DNA of 64,000 nt from DATBLE01 sp963719325 (GCA_963719325.1 CAVRBW010000009.1:1-64000), one strand, 5' to 3'; counted from the stretch's first letter, positions 41,503-49,778 are shown. Numbers and translations: made by a program. The notes: a model not told the origin generated them from the sequence alone.

Positions 41503-42772
41503 TCTCCGGCCGGCCCTGGTCACCGGGGCCGGAGTCCTTCCTCTTCAGACAAACCTCCCCGCCCGGCGAATCGTCGCCACCGGCATGCTCGTCGCCCTGC
41601 TCGTCGCCGCCCTGCAGGCCCGGCACACGCTCGTGGACACCGGCGCCAAGCTCCAGGCGCTGCACCCGTTTCCGGCGCTCCTCGGAGCCGGAGCGTTGCT
41701 CGTCACCCTGACCGCCTCCGCCGGAGCATGGGGCTGCGCACTACAGGCGGGCGGCGCGGAGATTCGTTTCCGCGAGGCGTGGGGCTGTTACGGCCTCGGC
41801 TCGCTTGCGAACGCCGTCCTTCCGGCCCGGCTGGGCGATGCGGTGCGAATCGGCCTCTTTGCGAGCAGGCTCGCTCAGCGCGACCCTTGCTGGCTCAGCG
41901 GTGGCGCCTGCGTGACCGTCGCGGGGGCCCGAGCCGCCGTCTACGCGCTCACATGCGCGGGAGCGGCTGTCGCCGGCTTGCTGCCCATCTGGACGCTCGC
42001 CGGCCCGCTCGCCGCGGTCGCGTTCGCAGCAGCGGCTCTCACGGTCCGCCGTCGTCGCGGCGCAGGACGCCTGGCTCGGCTCGGCCTCGCCGGTGTGCTC
42101 ACTCCCGGGAACGCGGCGCTGATGCTCGCCTGGGCCTCGCTCGCCGCATTCGCGCGACTCGCGGGGGCGGTGCTGGTGTTCCGCGCGCTCGACGTTCCGA
42201 ACCCCTTGGCCAACGCACTGGTCGGCCTCACCGCAATGGCCGTCGCGGGCACGATTCCGCTCGCGCCCGGGGGTGCCGGGCTGGCGGGGGTCGGCATGGC
42301 CGTCGCTCTTCAGCGCTCCGGCGTCGCCCCGGGGAGCGCGATCGCGGCCGCCGTCGTCTTCCACGCGCTCGAGACCCTGGCAAGCCTCGTCTTCGGGTCG
42401 AGTGGGTGGATCGCGCTCCGCACAACGCCGTCCGTTTCGCCGCTTGCAGTGCCGGGAAGCAGACGCCATGCGGTTTCGGTACTACCGCGGCAAGAGACCG
42501 CCGCGCTTCGCGCACCCGGCCGAGGAGGAGCTCGCAGAACTGCTCGACGAGAACGGGATCGCGTGGGACTACGAGCCGCACACGTTCACGCTCGAGGCCT
42601 CGGCGGACGGCACCGTCCACCAGGCGATCACGCCCGACTTCTACCTTCCCGAGCTCGGCTCCTACATCGAGTGCACGGTGATGAAGCAGGCGAACACGAA
42701 CAAGAAGAACCAGAAGGTGCGCAAGCTGCGGGAGCAGTACGGGGAGGTGGTGACGCTCCTCTACCGGCGTGA
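41468..42772 (+). CDS. UPF0104/LPG-synthetase-like membrane protein (up to 434 aa)
   Basis: Integral membrane protein resembling the flippase-like lysylphosphatidylglycerol synthetase transmembrane family (AglD/UPF0104): several hydrophobic helices between residues about 35 and 320, with GLGSLANAVLPARLGDAVRI matching the family's conserved N-x-x-x-P-x-R-x-G-D-x-x-R region, and GTIPLAPGGAGLAGVGMAVAL near the end. After about residue 325 the reading frame stays open only because of high GC and overlaps the next gene by 305 bases; this tail looks non-coding in composition. The start is unclear: TTG 41468 or ATG 41585. A lesion near the 3' end that removed the natural stop is possible. Confidence 0.6.
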   Translation: MRSLLGSKRPPDLRPALVTGAGVLPLQTNLPARRIVATGMLVALLVAALQARHTLVDTGAKLQALHPFPALLGAGALLVTLTASAGAWGCALQAGGAEIRFREAWGCYGLGSLANAVLPARLGDAVRIGLFASRLAQRDPCWLSGGACVTVAGARAAVYALTCAGAAVAGLLPIWTLAGPLAAVAFAAAALTVRRRRGAGRLARLGLAGVLTPGNAALMLAWASLAAFARLAGAVLVFRALDVPNPLANALVGLTAMAVAGTIPLAPGGAGLAGVGMAVALQRSGVAPGSAIAAAVVFHALETLASLVFGSSGWIALRTTPSVSPLAVPGSRRHAVSVLPRQETAALRAPGRGGARRTARRERDRVGLRAAHVHARGLGGRHRPPGDHARLLPSRARLLHRVHGDEAGEHEQEEPEGAQAAGAVRGGGDAPLPA

Positions 42773-42848
42773 CTTCCAGCGCCTTCGGCGCAAGTACCGC
42801 GCGACCAACACGTCGCCGACGAACCGGGTTCCGCGAGTCCACGAATAG
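42468..42848 (+). CDS. PD-(D/E)XK nuclease-like hypothetical protein (126 aa)
   Basis: Small protein whose centre looks like a PD-(D/E)XK nuclease core: an N-terminal helix EEELAELLDENGIAWDYEPH, then ITPDFYLPELGSYIECTVMK, which gives the spaced acidic-x-T/K pattern of that superfamily. A basic C-terminal helix with a KNQKVRKLREQYG strand follows. No partner (ATPase, methylase) is adjacent, so it may be a stand-alone endonuclease-like or structural protein. ATG 42468 is the first start after the membrane gene's conserved part. The family is not firmly recognised. Confidence 0.68.
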   Translation: MRFRYYRGKRPPRFAHPAEEELAELLDENGIAWDYEPHTFTLEASADGTVHQAITPDFYLPELGSYIECTVMKQANTNKKNQKVRKLREQYGEVVTLLYRRDFQRLRRKYRATNTSPTNRVPRVHE

Positions 42849-42856
42849 TCCGGACC

Positions 42857-43324
42857 ATGGCACCCGAGTACCGCTTCGTCGACCGGTGGGCCGTCCAAGC
42901 GCCGATCGATCGCGTCTACGAGACGATCGGCGACCCGCTGGGCTACGAGCGGTGGTGGACCGACTTCGTGATTCGCGTGGAAGGTGACGGAGGCGAGCCC
43001 CGGCCCGGCAAGCACAACCGGCTGCTCGTGAAGTCCTTTCTCCCGTTCAAGGTCCGATTCGAGCTCGAGGTGCTCGAGGCGGAGCCGCCGGCGAGAATCC
43101 TCAGCCGGCTCAGCGGCGACTTCGACGGAACCGGCGAGTGGCAGCTGACCGAGACCGCCGACGGGACCGAGGCCGTGCTCGACTGGCGGCCACAGGTGAA
43201 CAAGCCTCTGATCAGGAATCTGACGCCCCTCCTCCGGCCGCTCTTCCGCGCCAACCACAACTGGGCGATGAAGCGCGGCGAGCGCCAGATCCGCGCCTAC
43301 TTGGGGATCGGCTCGAACTTGTAG
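42857..43324 (+). CDS. SRPBCC-family (polyketide cyclase/dehydrase-like) protein (155 aa)
   Basis: START-like ligand-binding fold. Typical strands are visible: YRFVDRWAVQAPIDRVYETI, GYERWWTDFVIRV, FKVRFELEVLEAEPPARILS and ATGEWQLTET-like GTGEWQLTETADGTEAVLDW, ending in the long helix ANHNWAMKRGERQIRAYL. Such proteins bind lipids or hydrophobic metabolites; function is unknown. It follows the nuclease-like gene by eight bases and overlaps the convergent response regulator by 28 bases at the 3' ends. Confidence 0.82.
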   Translation: MAPEYRFVDRWAVQAPIDRVYETIGDPLGYERWWTDFVIRVEGDGGEPRPGKHNRLLVKSFLPFKVRFELEVLEAEPPARILSRLSGDFDGTGEWQLTETADGTEAVLDWRPQVNKPLIRNLTPLLRPLFRANHNWAMKRGERQIRAYLGIGSNL

Positions 43325-43992
43325 CCGACGCCGTAGCGCGTCTGGACGAAGGTGTGGCGAGCCTCGTGGCGGTCGAGCTTCTCGCGCAGCTTCTTGACGA
43401 AGACGTCGACGGTGCGGTCGCGGTGCGTCTCACGCCTGCCCCAGAGCCGCTGGAGCAGCTCGTCGCGGGTGACCACCCGTCCGTGCTCCAGGGCAAGCGC
43501 GTACAGGAGCCGGAACTCGGTCGGCGTCAGGTCCGCGCTCCGGCCGTTCACGAACGCCTGCACCTCGCGCGGGTCGATCCGCAGCTCCGCGACCTCGATC
43601 GCCTCGCCGCGCGGGGCTTCCTGCGGACGGACGCCCCGACGCGCCGCGGCCCGCACCCGGGCAGCGAGCTCCTTCATCGAGAACGGCTTGACCAGGTAGT
43701 CGTCGGCGCCGATCTCGAGCGCATGGACACGGTCGTGCTCCGTTCCCCGCGCGCTGACGACGACGATCGGGGTTCCGATCCCTTCCGCGCGCGCAGTCTC
43801 GATTACGCTCCACCCGTCCCGCTCGGGAAGCATCAGGTCGAGCACGCAGACGTCGGGCTGCTCGTAGCGCAGGCGTGCGAGCCCCTGGTCGCCCTTGGAG
43901 ACGACCATCGGCTCGAAGCCCTCCGAGGCGAGGTGCGCAGCCATCCCCTGCGCGATGATCTCGTCGTCCTCGACGATCAGGATCTTCGCCAT
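43297..43992 (-). CDS. OmpR/PhoB-family response regulator, orphan (231 aa)
   Basis: Receiver domain with Asp52 as phosphoacceptor (VCVLDLMLPERDGW), the acidic pair IVEDDE and Lys in DDYLVKPFS; then a winged-helix DNA-binding domain (SADLTPTEFRLLYALALEHG, RDRTVDVFVKKLREKL). It is collinear with and clearly paralogous to the PhoP-like regulator at 49778-50473; both are 231 residues with the same Asp52. No histidine kinase lies beside it. It may share the kinase at 50551 or act on the same sites, which is inference. Good ATG at 43992. Confidence 0.93.
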   Translation of the reverse strand: MAKILIVEDDEIIAQGMAAHLASEGFEPMVVSKGDQGLARLRYEQPDVCVLDLMLPERDGWSVIETARAEGIGTPIVVVSARGTEHDRVHALEIGADDYLVKPFSMKELAARVRAAARRGVRPQEAPRGEAIEVAELRIDPREVQAFVNGRSADLTPTEFRLLYALALEHGRVVTRDELLQRLWGRRETHRDRTVDVFVKKLREKLDRHEARHTFVQTRYGVGYKFEPIPK

Positions 43993-44055
43993 CGCGGCGA
44001 GCTTAACGCGGGAGCCGAACGGCGCCGGAGCCAGCCGGCGAGACGAATCCAGAAA

Positions 44056-44238
44056 CTAGGCCGCCCAGTTGCCGTCGCCGCGCGACTGCCGCCGGATCCG
44101 CCAGCGGGTCCCGCCGCACATCGGGCAGCGGTCCGGAACCCGGCCGGACGCGACTCCGTAGCCGCACCGCATGCACGCGTGATCGAGGAATCCGTATTGC
44201 ACACCGCGCGAGACCGGCTGCTGGTCTACTGACGCCAT
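44056..44238 (-). CDS. Small zinc-ribbon protein (60 aa)
   Basis: Short protein with two CxxC pairs forming a zinc ribbon: HACMRCGYGV and DRCPMCGGTRWRI, 18 residues apart. The rest is unstructured and slightly basic. Such mini-ribbons are often accessory or nucleic-acid-binding; no function is known here. The ATG at 44238 faces the CYTH-CHAD gene divergently, so it may share the PHO-box-like sites in the 134-base gap. Confidence 0.68.
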   Translation of the reverse strand: MASVDQQPVSRGVQYGFLDHACMRCGYGVASGRVPDRCPMCGGTRWRIRRQSRGDGNWAA

Positions 44239-44313
44239 GATTCCACGGTAGACGCGTCCGGCTCTAGCGTGGGCATCGTCTCGGTGAAGCCGCGGCTACC
44301 AGACGGTGAGCGG

Positions 44314-44335
44314 CTGTGGAGAACGTTTGGTGAAC
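44314..44335 (+). promoter_or_regulatory. PHO-box-like pair upstream of the CYTH-CHAD gene
   Basis: Two tandem 11-mers, CTGTGGAGAAC and GTTTGGTGAAC, match the unit seen at the phoP/phoR site (NNNNNGTGAAN). Further GTGA units occur upstream at 44284 and 44306, 22 bases apart but out of register by two. Weaker than the pst sites. Confidence 0.45.
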
Positions 44336-44372
44336 GACGCGAGGCACGCAGGCCTCCGAATACGATCGGTGG

Positions 44373-45794
44373 GTGAAGACCACGCTGGAACGTGAGCTCA
44401 AGCTCGACGTCGAGCCTGATTTCACGCTCCCCGACCTGGGCGGTGAGCCGCTCTCGAGGCGTATCTTCACCTCCACGTACTACGACACCGCCGATCGACG
44501 ACTCCTCCGCTCCGGGATCACCCTGCGGCGACGGGTGGAGCAGCGGAAAGGCGCGTGGCAGCTCAAGCTCCCCTCGGAGAACGGCCGGTTCGAGCTCGAG
44601 CTGCCGGGCGGCCCGGCGCGTCCGCCCGAACGGCTCGTCCGTCTCCTCCCGGCGCTTCTGCGTGGAGAGGCTGTGCTCGAACAGGCCGCGAAGCTGCGGA
44701 CGAGACGAGGCGGCGTCGCCGTCGTCGACGGAGCCGGGCGGATCGAGGTCACGGTCGATCGAGTCGCGATCCTCGACGGCGGCGGGAAGGTGGCGACGAC
44801 GTTCGCCGAGCTCGAGGCGGAGGTAATCGACGGAGACGGAACAAGCCTCGCAAGACTCGGCAAGGTGCTGCGCAAGGCGGGCGGGCGCGCGAGCGACGGC
44901 CGGCCCAAGCTCCAGCGCGCGGTCGCGCTCCCCGAACGGCAGCCGCACGCCGGCAGCGAAGACGCCGGCGCGAGATTGCGCGAGCTGCTCGTCGACCAGT
45001 ACGAGGCGATGATCGCCAACGACCCCGGCGTGCGTCTCGGCGAGGACGCCGAAGCACTCCACCAGCTGCGCGTCGCGACCCGCAGGTCCCGCGCGTTGCT
45101 GCGCGCGGCGCGAGGCCTCGTCGCCCCCGAGTGGGCCGAGCCGCTGCGGGCCGAGCTCGCCTGGATCGGCGGCCTGCTCGGGCCGGTCCGCGACCTCGAC
45201 GTCCTCCTGGAGCACCTCGACGCCGAGTCCACTCGCCTCGACGGCGACGACGCGCGCGCATTCCGGAGACTTCGGTCGAGGCTTGCCGCCGAACGTGAGA
45301 CCTCGCGGAAGGCGCTCCTCGACGCGATGGACGGCGCACGGTACCTCCAGCTCCTCGACGCGCTCGAGCGCGCGGACGCAGCGCCCGCGTTCGAGAGCTC
45401 GGCGTCTCTGCCCGAGATCGCCGCGGATGCGTTCGCACGCCTCCGCAAGGTCGTGAAGGCGCTCCCCAAGCGCCCCTCCGACGACCAGCTGCACCGCGTC
45501 CGCATCGCGACGAAGCGCGCGAGGTACGCCGCGGAGCTCGCCGAGCCCGCGTTGAAGAAGCCCGGCGCGCGATTCGTGCGCCGTGCGAAGACGCTCCAGG
45601 ACGTGATCGGCGAGCACCAGGACGCCTGCGTCGCCGAGGCGAGGCTTCGCGAGCTCGTCGCCGGCAGCCGCGGCCAGACCGGGCTCATTGCCGGACGGCT
45701 CGTCGAGCGGCAGCGCGCGCGCAAACGGAGTGCGCGGCGGTTGTTCCCCGACGCCTGGCGGGCGCTCGACAAGGCCGGACGCGCCGCGTTTTGA
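44373..45794 (+). CDS. CYTH-CHAD fusion protein (473 aa)
   Basis: N-terminal CYTH (triphosphate tunnel) domain with the intact ExExK motif LERELKLDV (Glu6, Glu8, Lys10), the arginine/lysine-rich strands YYDTADRRLLRSGITLRRR and GAWQLKLPSENGR, and ELEAEVIDG. The C-terminal half is a CHAD domain (LHQLRVATRRSRALLRAA, GPVRDLDVLLEHLDAE, HRVRIATKRARYAAELAE, LGEHQDA-like IGEHQDACVAEARLRE). CHAD binds polyphosphate, and CYTH may hydrolyse triphosphates, so the protein fits the polyphosphate genes downstream. GTG start. Its TGA overlaps the TTG of the Nudix gene. Possible PHO-box upstream. Confidence 0.92.
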   Translation: MKTTLERELKLDVEPDFTLPDLGGEPLSRRIFTSTYYDTADRRLLRSGITLRRRVEQRKGAWQLKLPSENGRFELELPGGPARPPERLVRLLPALLRGEAVLEQAAKLRTRRGGVAVVDGAGRIEVTVDRVAILDGGGKVATTFAELEAEVIDGDGTSLARLGKVLRKAGGRASDGRPKLQRAVALPERQPHAGSEDAGARLRELLVDQYEAMIANDPGVRLGEDAEALHQLRVATRRSRALLRAARGLVAPEWAEPLRAELAWIGGLLGPVRDLDVLLEHLDAESTRLDGDDARAFRRLRSRLAAERETSRKALLDAMDGARYLQLLDALERADAAPAFESSASLPEIAADAFARLRKVVKALPKRPSDDQLHRVRIATKRARYAAELAEPALKKPGARFVRRAKTLQDVIGEHQDACVAEARLRELVAGSRGQTGLIAGRLVERQRARKRSARRLFPDAWRALDKAGRAAF

Positions 45795-46189
45795 CGAGCG
45801 AGGCGGTCGTCCGCGCTGCCGGCGGAGTGGTCGTGCGCGACCGTCCGGGCGGTCGGGACGTCGTCGTCGTCCATCGCCCGAAGTACGACGACTGGACGCT
45901 TCCGAAGGGCAAGGCCCTCGACGGTGAGAGCGACGAGGCTTGCGCCGTGCGGGAGGTCGAGGAGGAGACCGGTCTCCGCTGCGAGCGTGAGGCAGAGCTC
46001 GCAAGGAGCTCGTACCGGGACGCTTCGGGGCGGCCGAAGATCGCGCGGTACTGGCTGATGCGGCCGGTCGGCGGCGACCTGCAACCGTCGCTCGAGGTCG
46101 ACGAGGCTCGCTGGGTTCCGCTGGCCGAGGCTGCGGAGCTGCTCACCTACGAGCGAGACCGCGAGGTGCTCCGCTCGCTCCCGGTCTAG
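45791..46189 (+). CDS. Nudix hydrolase, MutT/Ap4A-type (132 aa)
   Basis: Pyrophosphohydrolase. The complete Nudix box is present: GKALDGESDEACAVREVEEE followed by TGL. The preceding DDWTLPKGK is also typical of MutT1/Ap4A-hydrolase-type proteins. In mycobacterial MutT1 this domain is fused to a SixA-like histidine phosphatase; here the SixA gene follows separately with a one-base overlap, so the pair probably forms the same functional unit, cleaving 8-oxo-nucleotides or diadenosine polyphosphates. TTG start coupled to the CYTH-CHAD stop. Confidence 0.92.
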   Translation: MTSEAVVRAAGGVVVRDRPGGRDVVVVHRPKYDDWTLPKGKALDGESDEACAVREVEEETGLRCEREAELARSSYRDASGRPKIARYWLMRPVGGDLQPSLEVDEARWVPLAEAAELLTYERDREVLRSLPV

Positions 46190-46611
46190 TGCAGGCGCTG
46201 CTCGTCAGGCACGCGCGCGCCGGTGACCGGGAGACGTGGAGCGGCGACGATCGACTGCGGCCGCTCGACAAGAAGGGGCGCCGCCAGGCCGATCGAATCG
46301 CCGAGACGCTCGTGCATTTCGGGGCGACACGGCTGCTCTCGAGCCCCTACGTGCGCTGCGTACAGACCCTCGAGCCGGCGGCGGCGCTCCTCGGCCTCGG
46401 GATCGAGGAGCGCGCGGAGCTGGCGGAAGGAGCGTCCGCGCTCGAGGCGCTTGCGCTGCTGAGCGAGCTCACCGGGTCGCTGCCGGCGCTCTCGACCCAC
46501 GGCGACGTGCTGCAGGAGCTGCTCGGCGATCGAGAGTGCAAGAAGGGCTCGATCTGGGTGGTGGCCGTCGTCGGGGGCGGCGTCCGCCCCGATCGTTACG
46601 TAGCTGCCTGA
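46189..46611 (+). CDS. SixA-like histidine phosphatase (140 aa)
   Basis: Histidine phosphatase superfamily protein. The catalytic motif is LLVRHARAGD (RH at residues 7-8), the second conserved region is LLSSPYVRCVQTLEPAA, and the late histidine lies in LSTHGDVLQELL. The size matches SixA or the C-terminal half of mycobacterial MutT1. With the preceding Nudix gene it may complete dephosphorylation of the Nudix product. GTG start shares one base with the previous stop. The 3' end overlaps ppx tail-to-tail by 16 bases. Confidence 0.88.
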   Translation: MQALLVRHARAGDRETWSGDDRLRPLDKKGRRQADRIAETLVHFGATRLLSSPYVRCVQTLEPAAALLGLGIEERAELAEGASALEALALLSELTGSLPALSTHGDVLQELLGDRECKKGSIWVVAVVGGGVRPDRYVAA

Positions 46612-47486
46612 AGGAGCCGAGGCCGGTCGAGCAGCTCCAGGGCGAGGCCCTCGCGCAGGCCGCCCCGGCCGACCTCGAGCGGGACCCCGAGAAGCCTCTG
46701 GACTTCCAGCAGGAGCGCCGTCCCGGCGGGCAGGGCCTGCGCGCGCCAGCCGTCGACCTTGTAGCGGGTGGCCACGGCGTGGGCCGGCTCCTTGCGAAGG
46801 ATCCTCATCGCCTCTTTCAGCTCGTCGCCGGCGAGGGAACGGCCGACGAGCTTCTTCAGCGCGCGCGCCGTCCCTCCGACCGCGATCGCCTGCATCGGCA
46901 GCGGTGGAGTGACGTGGGCGAAGGCCGCCTGGGCCTCGGCCCGGAGAGCGGCGATATCGGCCTTGGACGGTGGATCCTCGATCGGAACGCGCGCGCTCAG
47001 TCGCAGCGAGCCGAGGTCGACGGAACGAAGCCAGGCCGGCCCTCCCGAGGCGGTTCCGACGGCGATCTGCGCCGAGCCGCCTCCGATGTCACAGACGGCG
47101 ACCGCGCCCCGCGGAGCGGCGTACGCAAGCGCCCCGTCGAACGCCAATCGCGCCTCCTCCTCTCGGGAGAGCACGCGCACGGCGACGCCGGCAGCGCGCG
47201 ACAGGGTGTGCACCAGCTGATCGGCGTTGCGAGCCTGCCGGCCGGGCGACGCGAGAACGATCTCGATCGCCTCTGCGCCGACCGCCCGCGCGAGCGTCGT
47301 GAAACCGCTCAGGCACTCGGCCGCCTCCGTGAGCTTGGGCGCCGAGACGACGCCCAGGCGCTCGATGTCCGCGCCCAGCGCGAGCGTCCGCCTGCCGCGC
47401 GCGACGCAGACGAGGCCGCGCCGCGACTGAGCGGCGACGAGCAGGCGGATCGTGTTCGACCCGATGTCGACGACGGCGACGGTCAT
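46596..47486 (-). CDS. ppx: Exopolyphosphatase Ppx/GppA family (296 aa)
   Basis: Processively removes phosphate from polyphosphate or converts pppGpp to ppGpp. The ASKHA fold motifs are clear: VVDIGSNTIRLLV (phosphate 1), GAVAVCDIGGGSAQIAVG (phosphate 2) and MQAIAVGGTARALKKLVG. The length is that of the short actinobacterial Ppx1-type protein without the HD domain. ATG 47486 begins just before the first strand; upstream in-frame codons pass through a hairpin and are rejected. A PHO-box-like pair and an 18-19 bp hairpin lie 46-107 bases upstream. It lies after ppk1 in the same direction. Confidence 0.92.
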   Translation of the reverse strand: MTVAVVDIGSNTIRLLVAAQSRRGLVCVARGRRTLALGADIERLGVVSAPKLTEAAECLSGFTTLARAVGAEAIEIVLASPGRQARNADQLVHTLSRAAGVAVRVLSREEEARLAFDGALAYAAPRGAVAVCDIGGGSAQIAVGTASGGPAWLRSVDLGSLRLSARVPIEDPPSKADIAALRAEAQAAFAHVTPPLPMQAIAVGGTARALKKLVGRSLAGDELKEAMRILRKEPAHAVATRYKVDGWRAQALPAGTALLLEVQRLLGVPLEVGRGGLREGLALELLDRPRLLQAAT

Positions 47487-47531
47487 TCCCAGCGCTATTC
47501 TCCCGGCCGCCCCGGCTGCCAAGCGGGGAGC

Positions 47532-47553
47532 AGTTGGTAACCAGGTGGTGAAG
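47532..47553. promoter_or_regulatory. PHO-box-like pair upstream of ppx
   Basis: Plus-strand 11-mers AGTTGGTAACC and AGGTGGTGAAG; the second differs by one base from the AGGTGGTGATG unit of the phoP/phoR box. ppx is read on the minus strand, 46 bases away. Only two units, one degenerate, and it overlaps the hairpin arm. Confidence 0.4.
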
Positions 47554-47593
47554 TGAGTCGTGGGGGAACCATGATTCCCCCACGACTCACTTC
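47550..47593. repeat. Palindrome family 1, copy 2 (19-bp hairpin)
   Basis: Arms 47550-47568 and 47575-47593 pair over 19 bases with a CCATGA loop; the inner part GTGGGGGAA is shared with copies at 18572 and 58077. It lies between ppk1 and ppx, both minus-strand. The nearby GCCGGGC/GCCCGGC repeat (47631-47647) is a minor hairpin. Confidence 0.78.
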
Positions 47594-47702
47594 CTTCTCG
47601 CTCTCCTCGACCACTCGATCGTGGCCTCCCGCCGGGCAAAGCCCGGCTCCGGCCGCCGAGGCCGTGGATCGTCGGACGTGTCAGAAAGCTTAGAACTCGT
47701 TC

Positions 47703-49778
47703 TTAGGTCGCCTGCCGCGAGCGGCGGCGCCTGCGGGCGGCGCGCATCAAGGTCGCTTGCCCCGACCGGGGCTGGTCCGGCTTCTTCGCCGCGACCCGCT
47801 TCCACCTTCCGTCGCCCTGCAGCACCCATGCGGTCTCGTCCTCGAGCAGGGCGTCGAACGCGGCGCCGAGCCGTTGCTGGAGCCGCGCGTCCTGAACGGG
47901 TGCGACCGCCTCGAGGCGGTGATCGAGGTTTCTCGGCAGCAGGTCGGCGCTGCCCACGTAGTACTTCCGGTCGTCTCCCGCCTCGAAGTGGAGAACGCGG
48001 CTGTGCTCGAGGAACCTGCCGAGCACGCTGCGGACGTGGATGTTCTCGCTCAGCCCTTTGATCCCGGGGCGAACCGCGCAGATGCTCCGCGTGATCAGCT
48101 CGATCTTTGCTCCCGCCTGCGAGGCCTGATAGAGGGCCTCGATGATCGCGCGGTCGCTGAGGTTGTTCACCTTGATCCGGATGAGCGCATGCTTCTTCGC
48201 TTCTGCTGCCGCCGCGACCTTCCGGATCTCCTCGATCACCCGGTCGCGCAGGTTGAAGGGGGCGACCAGCAGCTTCCGGAACTCCTCGGGCCGGCCGAAG
48301 CCGGTCACGTAGTTGAACAGGTGGGCGACGTCCTCGGCGATCTCCGGATCGGCGGAGAACAGGCCGAAGTCCTCGTATACGCGGGCCGTGATCGAGTGGT
48401 AGTTGCCGGTGCCGATGTGCACGTACCGGCGAAGGCCGCCCGCCTCTCGGCGCACGGCGAGCGTCGCCTTCGCGTGGACCTTCAGATTCGGAAAGCCGTA
48501 GACGACGTGAACGCCTGCGCGCTCGAGGGCCTGTGACCACTCGATGTTCCGGCGCTCGTCGAAGCGCGCCTTCAGCTCGACGAGGCAGACGGTCTGCTTG
48601 CCGTTCTCTGCCGCCTCGATCAGCGCCGGAACGAGTGGCGTCTCGTCACTCGTGCGGTAGACGGTCGCCTTCAGCGCGATCACGTCCGGGTCGCTCGCCG
48701 CGGTGCGGACGAACGCCTCGAAGCTCGTCGCGAACGAGTCGTACGGATGGTGGACGAGGATGTCCGACTTCGCGATCTCGGAGAAGATCACGCTCGCCCC
48801 CGACGCGAACCGAGGATGGGTGGCCGGGACCCACGGGTCCTCCTTCAGCTCAGGCCGGTCGAACCGAGCCACCTCCATCACGTCGGCGAGGTCGAGCAGG
48901 CCGCGGACGAGGTAGATCTGGTCGTCGCCGACCCCCAGCCCCCGCTTCAGCCGATCCAGCATCGCAGCGGAGGTCTTGGACGAGACCTCGACCCGGACGA
49001 CATCCCCGAATCGCCTCCTGCGAAGCTCGACCTGCACCGCCTCGAGCAGGTCGTCGGCCTCGTCCGAGACCTCGAAGTCGGCGTCGCGGGTCAGACGGAA
49101 GACGGCCCGCTCGCTGATGTCCATCTGCGGAAACAGCGTCCCGAGGTGTTGGCCGATCACGTCCTCGAGCGGAATGACGAGACCGCGGCTGCCGAGCTCG
49201 ATGAAGCGGGGCAGCGCCTCTGGCACTTTCACGCGGGCGAGACGTTCCTCGCCGCTGTCCGGGTCGCGGACGAAGACGGCGAGGCTCAGGGAGAGGGCGG
49301 AGATGTACGGGAACGGCTGCCCCGGCCCGACCGCGAGCGGAGTGAGGACCGGGTAGATCTCCTCCTGGAAGCGAGCCGCCAGCTCGGCGCGCTCCTCCTC
49401 GGTGCAATCCTCGACACGGCCGATGACGATTCCCTCCTCGGCCAGGGCAGGACAGAGCTCACGGCTCCACAACCGTCCCTGGCGCTCCATGAGCTCCTCG
49501 ACGCGCGTGCGCACCTCGCCGAGCGTCTCCTTCGGCGAGCGGCCGTCGTCGGATCGGACGTTCAGCCCCGACGCGGCCTGATCGAGCAGGCCCGCGACCC
49601 GGACGGCGAAGAACTCGTCCATGTGCGAGGAGAAGAACGCGCAGTACTTGACCCGCTCGAGGAGGGGCAGGCTCTGGTCGGACGCCTGCTCGAGGACGCG
49701 AACGCTCCAGTCGATCCGGGAGAGCTCGCGGTTGAGCAGCATGTCGGCCGCCTTGGGCCGCCGCTGGGCCGGGGCCAC
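47703..49778 (-). CDS. ppk1: Polyphosphate kinase 1 (691 aa)
   Basis: Makes polyphosphate from ATP, reversibly. All PPK1 domains are present: N-terminal helical domain (LLNRELSRIDWSVRVLEQA, FFSSHMDEFFAVRVAGL), the head domain with TPLAVGPGQPFPYISALSLS, and two phospholipase D-like C-terminal domains. The phosphohistidine is in GLRRYVHIGTGNYHS (His454); KVHAKATLAVRRE and the second domain's HSRVLHFEAGDD are also present. GTG 49778 overlaps the stop of the PhoP-like regulator (TAGTG), so the two are co-expressed. A basic tail ends the protein. Confidence 0.95.
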   Translation of the reverse strand: MAPAQRRPKAADMLLNRELSRIDWSVRVLEQASDQSLPLLERVKYCAFFSSHMDEFFAVRVAGLLDQAASGLNVRSDDGRSPKETLGEVRTRVEELMERQGRLWSRELCPALAEEGIVIGRVEDCTEEERAELAARFQEEIYPVLTPLAVGPGQPFPYISALSLSLAVFVRDPDSGEERLARVKVPEALPRFIELGSRGLVIPLEDVIGQHLGTLFPQMDISERAVFRLTRDADFEVSDEADDLLEAVQVELRRRRFGDVVRVEVSSKTSAAMLDRLKRGLGVGDDQIYLVRGLLDLADVMEVARFDRPELKEDPWVPATHPRFASGASVIFSEIAKSDILVHHPYDSFATSFEAFVRTAASDPDVIALKATVYRTSDETPLVPALIEAAENGKQTVCLVELKARFDERRNIEWSQALERAGVHVVYGFPNLKVHAKATLAVRREAGGLRRYVHIGTGNYHSITARVYEDFGLFSADPEIAEDVAHLFNYVTGFGRPEEFRKLLVAPFNLRDRVIEEIRKVAAAAEAKKHALIRIKVNNLSDRAIIEALYQASQAGAKIELITRSICAVRPGIKGLSENIHVRSVLGRFLEHSRVLHFEAGDDRKYYVGSADLLPRNLDHRLEAVAPVQDARLQQRLGAAFDALLEDETAWVLQGDGRWKRVAAKKPDQPRSGQATLMRAARRRRRSRQAT

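Noticed and set aside
44226..46004. 592-codon minus-strand frame opposite CYTH-CHAD
   Set aside because: Antisense shadow; the plus-strand protein has intact CYTH and CHAD motifs.
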